Shown here one piece after another: positions 58,401 through 64,000 of a stretch of 64,000 nt of DNA. Both the position numbers and the translations under genes were made by a program. This DNA is from Hydractinia symbiolongicarpus (lineage: Eukaryota > Cnidaria > Hydrozoa > Anthoathecata > Hydractiniidae). The first letter of the stretch is position 1. The number at the start of each line of letters is the position of its first letter. The stretch spans positions 27,273,501 through 27,337,500 of the forward strand of contig NC_079875.1 of the NCBI RefSeq assembly GCF_029227915.1. The letters run 5' to 3'. Under the pieces are notes generated by a model. That model had not been told where the DNA came from. It saw nothing but the letters and a program-made list of their open reading frames with translations, and made no database searches.

Positions 58401-58652
58401 CACAAATCGAGAATTGATAACAACCATCCAAGCTATCTAAACGTAGAGTTTGTTGTACCAACACGAAATTTGAGATCTTCTACGAAGGAGCCTCTTGTTA
58501 AAAATGTTGGAAATGGCACTTTTCAAAACCAAGCACGGTGTTACGATGAAATCCCGGATAGTATAAAAATTATTGAAACTCTAAAAAAATTTACTAAAGA
58601 AGCAAAACAATTTTATCTAAATAAGGCAGTCGCTAGAGTCTTGTCTGTTTGA
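55407..58652 (+). CDS. LINE polyprotein: signal peptide, 2A-like, PHD, APE endonuclease, RT (1081 aa)
   Basis: Single uninterrupted ORF starting at ATG 55407. Residues about 4-18 (IVVLIALIGIFHTL) form a signal-peptide-like segment. At 57-71 lies FNIILSGDIQENPGP, a 2A-like sequence with separation expected between Gly70 and Pro71; the usual third-position Glu of the D-x-E-x-NPGP core is Gln here. A PHD-type zinc finger follows with C76, C79, C92, C95, H100, C103, C124 and C127. The APE endonuclease has AHINTQS (about 171), LSETWL (201), GDMNIDL and SDHDTPYI. RT blocks are YRPISVLPVLSK, QSGFRKGH, LIDYSKAFDTIDH, GVPQGSILGPVLFN, QYADDTTLY and VKLLGIQFD, then the usual post-RT region. All catalytic motifs are present, so it may be active. 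No separate ORF1 is seen. Confidence 0.9.
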   Translation: MRNIVVLIALIGIFHTLSFNDVASQDNTNVYKANVIRTKIKRGKSPIVYYANSVSTFNIILSGDIQENPGPGSSKCTECNKGVGTSRKRLQCIKCLCFTHASCSNLPIFEQNRMTSRIVVKWTCSGCILSELPYFGVRNIAFNTDTTDDPITTENSHLKLLNKHRNQTSIAHINTQSLLSTFTEFSLMLNFYDFDIITLSETWLQDNKEQLDYVNIPGYKTLFKNRKSRGGGVGIYAKDSLHFKSRDDLTKHSSMEVLCVEFRGRNKNTPYLLITVYQPSSKEEQKIEISIKWSGVIIVTGDMNIDLQGQEKESTKRYKDIPNSYNLYQHVNKPTRKGATLIDHIITNISGKVTNSDVIITDEISDHDTPYILLSIKKERFEPRYKFVHDEKNLDMNSYIDDFSKLPFSLIFTFDDPDEQIDTLNHLILSCIERHAPLKRVKLTRPIAPWMKDPAIQDSRNQLEFYRKKAQEDPNYKNDYKEKRTNYRKTLKEIKNSFFKKSLSSKDQKSVWNTIHRILSNQKTRIKHDPSEMNEYFSNLAANLTGKSNVESTLPDDIKTTENEQSFKIQHTTYNEINKILKNLKNDCSSGHDNIPIRFIKPVSEFITSPLVHIINNCINKEIFPQQWKIARVCPIPKIDTPISTKDYRPISVLPVLSKIYERVILSQLCEFIESNQLYNETQSGFRKGHTTTTLMLKLRDDIKKAMAKSEVTLSILIDYSKAFDTIDHKNLLLKLRDMNFSFRALKILSSYLKDRKQYVQIEDKISSLKSMFYGVPQGSILGPVLFNLYVIELSNQINSASIQYADDTTLYKHCKVRDLFQSIKDMEKDVDNLLAWSKENNLLFNSDKLKLIIFHSKRLRAFDSDRSYLCRCAGMSIEQEENVKLLGIQFDQNLSWTCHINNVIKSSHSTLRALRKFSRFTPFHVRKTLAETLILSRISYGNVVFSQIPNYLICRLQKIQNMAAGYVLRRYANLQEVTNLKWLPVKEHIEFSISKLVHKSRIDNNHPSYLNVEFVVPTRNLRSSTKEPLVKNVGNGTFQNQARCYDEIPDSIKIIETLKKFTKEAKQFYLNKAVARVLSV

Positions 58653-59320
58653 ATTCTGTTCGCCGAAGTTTGGGTGCCAATATTCAATCGACCTGTTCAC
58701 AATCTACCCTTACTCATTTTCAGCTTGTGTTTACTTTTGCCTTTTCTCCTTTTGCGACTAGCCAAATTAGTTTATTTATATTTTCTTACTTCCAAGGCCA
58801 TTTATCGTTTTCTCTGGGTTTTTTTTTTTTAGTTACTCCTATCTAGGTTGATTCCAATATCGTCTCTATTTATCTTGTCGATTCGAGTGTTTCAATTTCT
58901 TTCGAGCCTTTCAAGTTTATTTTTAATTTTGCTTTTCATCGCGATTTTTATAATGCATATATATAAAAAGATAATATTTTTTTGAACAATTATTTATTCT
59001 TTATTTATAGTTTATTTATATTTTCCTTACTTTCAAGGCCATTTATCGTTTCCTCTGCTTTTTGTCAAGTTACAATTTAGGTTGATTCCATATATCGTTT
59101 CTAATTTCTCGTCGATTCAAGCGTTTCAATTTCTTTCAAGCCTTTTCAGTTTTTCTCATCGCGGTTTTCTTTTTTATTTAATGTATATAAAAAAATTTAT
59201 TTTTTGAACACTTATTTATTCTTAATCTATAATTTTTTTTATTTTTATATTTCATTTTAGGGAGAAGAACAATTTTGTACAAAATTGAACCCAAATAAAT
59301 GTTAATAATAATAATAATAA
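58653..59320 (+). repeat. LINE 3' UTR: 240-bp tandem duplication, palindrome and (AAT)n tail
   Basis: Units starting at 58769 and 59009 share AGTTTATTTATATTTTC, AAGGCCATTTATCGTTT, AGGTTGATTCCA and GTTTCAATTTCTTTC. The perfect palindrome CAATTTTGTACAAAATTG lies at 59270-59287, followed by CCCAAATAAATGT and (AAT)n to 59320. A terminal hairpin plus microsatellite is common in CR1/L2-type LINEs, where the RT recognises the 3' end. Confidence 0.75.
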
Positions 59321-60183
59321 TATACTTAGCCGTCAAAGTAAGTAGCTAAGCTTTGACGAGTAGGAGGGCGTGGGGGTCGTGACGCAGCCTTTGGCGTGAG
59401 CCTGGGTGAAACGGCCTCTAGTGAAGATCTTGGTGGTAGTAGCAAATATTCAAATGAGAACTTTGAAGACCGAAGTGGAGAAAGGTTCCATGTGAACAGC
59501 AGTTGGACATGGGTTAGTCGATCCTAAGAGATAGGGAAACTCCGTTTCAAAGTGTCCGATCTCGGACCGTTTATCGAAAGGGAATCGGGTTAATATTCCC
59601 GAACCAGGACGTGGATATTCCATTCCTTCGGGGGGGGGGGGGGACGTGCGGTAACGCAACTGAACTCGGAGACGTCGGCAGGAGCCCTGGGAAGAGTTCT
59701 CTTTTCTTGTTAACGGCTTGACACCATGGAATCTGATTGCCAGGAGATATGGTTCAACAGCCGGTAAAGCACCACACTTCTTGTGGTGTCCGGTGCGCTT
59801 CTGAAGGCCCTTGAAAATCCGAGGGAAAGATTGATTTTCGCGTCTGTTCGTACTCATAACCGCAGCAAGTCTCCAAGGTGAACAGCCTCTGGTCGATAGA
59901 ACAATGTAGGTAAGGGAAGTCGGCAACATAGATCCGTAACTTCGGGAAAAGGATTGGGTCTGTCGGGCTGAGACTTGAAGCGAGTGGATCCGACCCGGAC
60001 TATTTCGTCCTCTCGGGGATGGACTTGGACTGGGAAGGGACTGGTCGTGGATTGGCCCAGCTATGCTCACAAGAGCAGTTCGGCAGGCAATTAACAATCA
60101 ACTTAGAACTGGTACGGACAAGGGGAATCCGACTGTTTAATTAAAACAAAGCATTGCGATGGCCGGAAACGGTGTTGACGCAT

Positions 60184-60214
<31 letters not shown>

Positions 60215-60230
60215 AGTGAAGAAATTCAAC

Positions 60231-60273
<43 letters not shown>
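59321..60273 (+). rRNA. 28S: 28S rRNA gene, middle part between two insertions
   Basis: Continues the 28S: GACGAGTAGGAGGGC, GATCTTGGTGGTAGTAGCAA, AAGGTGAACAGCCTCTGG, GTAAGGGAAGTCGGCAA, CTGTTTAATTAAAACAAAGC and GGGTAAACGGCGGGAGTAAC, up to CTCTCTTAAGG at 60273. There R2 interrupts it. A run of 14 G at 59630-59643 is unusual and may be a mutation or a sequencing error. Confidence 0.92.
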
Positions 60274-60380
60274 AGTTCACATTGGTTTTGGGATGGGATG
60301 TTTCTGCTCCTTCTCCCTCTCCCAGGTCCCAATCGTTCCTTCGCACACGTGGTGCGTTGGCTTCGTGCATCGGATCCTTG

Positions 60381-60424
60381 TTGTGAATCTCTAATTCCTC
60401 GGTTGTGAATCTCTAATTCCTCGG
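60381..60424 (+). repeat. 22-bp unit repeated twice in the R2 5' UTR
   Basis: TTGTGAATCTCTAATTCCTC (plus GG) occurs at 60381 and 60403. A diverged relative (TTGTGCGTCTCTAGTTCCC) appears near 60553. Confidence 0.8.
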
Positions 60425-61237
60425 TTGCATCGCCTCCTCGTGGCGAGAGTTGGTAACACAGTGTTCTATTGTGGCCAAGAATGCATGCCGGGTGGTATCC
60501 TTTTCGACTGGGTACAGCAGGATGCTAGCAACATTTGGGCGTTTATCCTCTGGTTGTGCGTCTCTAGTTCCCAATCCGGCTCTTTGAAACGTGTTCAATT
60601 AGTTTGGTGCATCGGAACCTTGTTGTTGCTAGTCAGAATCTTCTAGTAATTAGTTCTCCTTAGGGAGCGCAATGTTCTATTGCGATAACAATTCTAGGAG
60701 TATAGGCGTTTCGTATTAGCTCTACTTTTGCTTTGTTGTAGTGTTGCGTCGTTGGGATGACCGCGGGCTCCTTGTTACACTTCGGTGCGACTTGGAGTCT
60801 GCGGCTTTTTCATTCCGATATGCGCAAATAACTACAACGGGGTAGTTGTAAAGTCTAAGTCTCAAACGGCTTCCTGAGGAAAGTTCTCTTGGAGTTGTGC
60901 ATCAGACTCTTGTTACGTCTCGCTAGAAACTTCGTGAGAGAGCGAAACCCTTAAGTTGGTGACTTAGAGTTTTTCTAAGTTAGTCTCTACTGCGGAGTGC
61001 TACTCGTCTTTTGGCATCACGTGTAGTGGATAAGGCTGTTCTGTCCCTAAGTGGGGTTGCGTGTCAGCGGCCTGTTAACTCAGACGATGAAGAGTCACAT
61101 GTCCAGCCGGTTCTCGAAGGACTTATGTCCTATGCCTGGTTTGCGGTTTTGTGGTGTGTCGCCATTCTGCTGCAGCTGCAGTTTGGTGTAAGTGCCCAGT
61201 TGATACCTTCGGGTGGGCTCTAAATTCAACACTCTAG

Positions 61238-64000
61238 GGTGAGCTCGGGTTAACGCCCCGTTCTTGTCCTTGGGGGGGATTCCATCCCAGCTGCCCCAAA
61301 AATTTAACTGTTGTTAAAAGTACTCAAGAAATTAATTTAACCGGTAACCCAACTGGCACTTTACCCGGCACGGAAACGGATATTTCCACAACGGATCTGG
61401 CAACAAACCAGATATTGTACTTTTATGCGAAACCGTCACTCGACAACACCTGCTGTGGCACTTCGTACAATAACCACTCCCAGTGGCTCCGACATGTGTC
61501 CTCGAGGCACAAGAACCAGGTGATTCGCTACAACTGCTCCAAATGTAATCGAGAAGACTTCATCTCCATCAGAAGCGTCAGCACTCATGCCAGTCGTTGC
61601 AAACCCGCTGTCCCCGTTGAAGCACCTGCTTTAATGGATGACTGTTCTTGTCCGTGGTGCGACTTCCGTTGCCAGACCAAATCCGGTCTGGGTGTTCATC
61701 AGCGGAGGAAGCACCCGAAGGAATTCGAATCCGATAAGACAATAGCGAGGAGCAAACAACGCTGGTCCACCGAGGAGCTTAAAATCCTGGCACGAGCCGA
61801 ACTTGATCTTCCTGCTGATACTCGCTTCGTGAATCAAGCGTTAATGGCGAAATTTCCAGAACGATCTTTGGAAAGTATTAAAGGAGCACGAAACAAAAGC
61901 GCTGCATATCGAGCTTGTCTGGAGGAACTCAGACAAGAACTACATCTAATTGTCGAGGAACCAGCTATAAACAACGAGCCTCAACCTAACGTGGGTACCA
62001 CTGCAGTAACACCTACTGTGAACCCTCCGGGAACACACGCTGACTTCGTTAATGCGATTATGGAATCATCTCAACATAATCCTGAACTCCACCAACTTGT
62101 CTGCAATTTGATTGCTGGCTCTAACGATGTCTCCGACCTCGATGCTTATTTGGTGTCCCACTATACGTACAACAAAAGGTCAAATAAGCCGTTAAATCGA
62201 TCCAACACCACTCGATAGAGACGCCGCATCAAACTTCGACGCTTTGCACGATTCCAGCAAATGTACCGACGTAATAAAAAGCACATGGCAGACATGATAT
62301 TCAACAACACCGAAGAGGCATCTGTCTTTCCCTCCAAGGAGGCCATCAACGACACGTATGGTCGCTTGTACTCTTCAACCAGTCCTCGTGACGATGCCGA
62401 GATAACAACACCCAAACGCTCAGGTAGCACTTACTACCCGGTTTCTGCCAATGAGTTATTAGGGTGTTTGAAATCGATGAAGCACAAGTCACCTGGCGTG
62501 GACAACATGACCTTATTCCACCTGAAGAATGTCGACCATAGAAACATCCTCACCATCGTAAACGTCGTGCTGTGGAAACAGTCCCAGCCAGCGTCTTGAA
62601 AAAGGAACAAGACTATTCTAATCCCGAAGAAACAGGATGACCTCCAAAATGCGAGCAACTGGAGACCGATTACGCTTTCCGTCATGTTCGTACGTCTCCT
62701 ACACAAGATCTTAGCTTCCCGCATCAGTACCTCCATCAATTTGAATCAAAGACAAAAGGCCTTCATCCCCGTCGATGGATGCGCCGAAAACGTCCTCCTT
62801 CTCGACGCCATCATTCAGAACGCGAGGAAACGTCATCTAAATCTGTCTTTGGTCGGCATCGATTTATCTAAAGCTTTCGACACCGTGTCCATTAATTCCA
62901 TCAATAGAGCCCTGCTCCGACATGGTGTCGAGCAGCAGACAATCTGCTATGTGCTCGACTCATACACAGGTGCTGCAACCGACATCTCATGCGGTCCTAA
63001 TACAGTCGAGAATGTCATCATCTCCAGAGGGGTTAAGCAAGGCGATCCATTGTCACCCATTATCTTCAACATGGTCTTGGACGAGTTATTAGACTCCTTG
63101 CCGTCCTACATTGGCGCACTACTATCTCCAGATAGAAGACTCAAAAACCTGGCTTTCGCTGATGATCTTATTCTATTGTTCGAGACGAAGACTGGTATGG
63201 ATGTACTCCTCAGTAAAACATCTCGCTTTTTCGATGATCGAGGCATGACGATCAACACCAAGAAATGCTTCTCCATGCGAATGACCACCGCGAAGAAGGA
63301 TCGCAATACAGTCGTCATTAGAGAGCCTTCTTTTTCCATCAATGGCGTCGCACTTTCAACATCTGATTATGACACGTCATTTAAATACCTGGGGATACAC
63401 TTCAACCCGAATGGCAAGATGAGACCGAATCTAAACCACCTGTCAACCCTACTGTATCGACTGAAGTCTGCGCCTCTCAAGCCCTACCAGAAGCTCGAGC
63501 TTCTGAGAAACAACCTCCTGCCACGATTTCAGCATCAAATGGTACTCGGCAGTGTCACTAAAGGTCTTTTAACATCATTCGACCTTAACGTACGTATGTG
63601 GGTCAAGGATCTCCTTGGCCTTCCCATGGACACACCAACGTCCTTTTTTATACGAAACCAAAAGACGGTGGCCTAGGCCTACCATCCTGCGCCTTAACAA
63701 TACCAATGATGCTTCTGAGACGCATAGCGAACATGGCTGATTCCTCAGATGCAGCGATCCAGGCTCTACTGGCGCTCGAATCCACCAACACCCTAAAACT
63801 TAGGTGCGTGAGAATTCTTGGAGAGGCTACACCCGAAGACGCGATGAGGAAGAACCCCCGCTTCAGCGACCAGCTGTATGCTACAATTGACGGCAAGCCG
63901 CTATGCGAATTGAAGAACAATCCCCACGGCCAATTATGGCAAAAAGGCATCACATCGCTTATTTCAGGTCGTTCGTACATCGAATGTGTCAAGCTGCGTA
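61238..64000 (+). pseudogene. R2: R2 protein, degenerate (zinc fingers, Myb, RT), 3' part outside window
   Basis: Makes one cut at the 28S site and copies R2 RNA into it. The frame is open from 61238 after a TAG, but no ATG occurs before the first finger, as in many R2s that start without a normal AUG. Three fingers: a first CCHH-type (TSYNNHSQWLRHVSSRH) whose two Cys are adjacent rather than C-x2-C, a CCHC (YNCSKC...HASRC), and a CCHH (CPWC...HQRRKH). This arrangement suits the R2-A clade. A Myb-like RWSTEELKILARAEL follows. In-frame stops TAG (62216-62218) and TGA (62597-62599) interrupt a single continuous frame that carries NWRPITLS, LIGIDLSKAFDTV-like, GVKQGDPLSPIIFN and AFADDLIL. A frameshift in a T run near 63650 moves DGGLGLPSC to another frame. 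The copy is inactive as written. Confidence 0.88.

Larger units (their letters stand above)
55095..59327 (+). mobile_element. APE-type LINE inserted in 28S with 7-bp target duplication
   Basis: 28S sequence is cut after TATACTT (55095-55101) and resumes with TATACTT (59321-59327), then AGCCGTCAAAG, so the insertion is 55102-59320 (about 4.2 kb). It has a 5' UTR of about 300 bp, one intact 1081-codon ORF, and a 3' UTR with a 240-bp tandem duplication. It ends in an 18-bp palindrome and an (AAT)n tail. The site is in the divergent D6-D7a part of 28S, just upstream of GACGAGTAGGAGGGC, not the R1 or R2 site. The 3' microsatellite tail and RT motifs suggest a CR1/L2/Rex1-like lineage. Confidence 0.85.
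60274..64000 (+). mobile_element. R2: R2 retrotransposon in the canonical 28S R2 site, truncated by window end
   Basis: 28S sequence stops exactly at CTCTCTTAAGG, the R2 cleavage point (normal 28S continues TAGCCAAATG). About 1 kb of 5' UTR follows, then an open frame with zinc fingers, a Myb motif and an R2-type RT. The 3' part with the endonuclease lies beyond the window. R2 5' ends usually fold into an HDV-like self-cleaving ribozyme; the GC-rich start here might, but I could not build the fold by eye. It sits about 950 bp downstream of the LINE in the same 28S. Confidence 0.92.

Noticed and set aside
59450-60332. A 215-aa minus-strand ORF in 28S and further ORFs in the R2 5' UTR
   Set aside because: They lie on rRNA or UTR sequence and have no protein-like motifs.
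60274-60450. HDV-like ribozyme at the R2 5' end
   Set aside because: Expected from the family, but I could not pair a convincing double-pseudoknot fold by eye, so it is not listed as a feature.

Overview
The window looks like nuclear DNA of a cnidarian, probably a hydrozoan or other medusozoan. It is very AT-rich and contains short GT-AG introns, animal-type 28S rDNA, an animal-type gamma-glutamyltranspeptidase gene, and a mixture of DIRS, R2, APE-type LINE, PIF/Harbinger and Kolobok-like elements. The exact species cannot be read from the sequence. Only a few host genes are visible; most recognisable structure is mobile DNA.

Layout. (1) 1-5.4 kb: decayed LINE and DIRS-like remnants and a tRNA-like SINE head. 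(2) 5.714-9.903 kb: a complete DNA transposon with TTAA target duplications and perfect 18-bp termini. It holds two convergent, intact, intron-containing genes: a 661-aa transposase (minus) and a 131-aa passenger gene of unknown function (plus). (3) 9.9-13.4 kb: a three-exon unknown gene (284 aa, minus). Two same-strand secreted-protein ORFs lie in its long first intron, one of them interrupted by an in-frame TAG. (4) 13.4-20.5 kb: gene-poor DNA with hairpins, tandem repeats and a 74-bp MITE. (5) 20.49-25.49 kb and 44.87-50.48 kb: two roughly 5-kb highly similar inverted arms enclosing about 19 kb. (6) 30.2-38.94 kb: between the arms, a gamma-glutamyltranspeptidase gene on the minus strand. 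Eight coding exons are resolved and the first (start-codon) exon is not found. A 3.2-kb PIF/Harbinger transposon sits in the intron after the membrane-anchor exon. (7) 50.5-53.5 kb: LINE and Helitron-like remnants. (8) 53.54 kb to the end: a 28S rRNA gene split by two retrotransposons. The first is an intact 1081-codon APE-type LINE at an unusual 28S site, with 7-bp target duplications and a signal-peptide + 2A-like + PHD-finger leader. The second is a degenerate R2 element at the canonical R2 site, running off the window.

The genes do not form one pathway. The strongest candidates for something little described are the 28S-inserted LINE with its leader architecture, the two-gene TTAA transposon, and the large inverted repeat around the GGT locus. 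All calls come from reading the sequence and from remembered family motifs; no database search or alignment was run.
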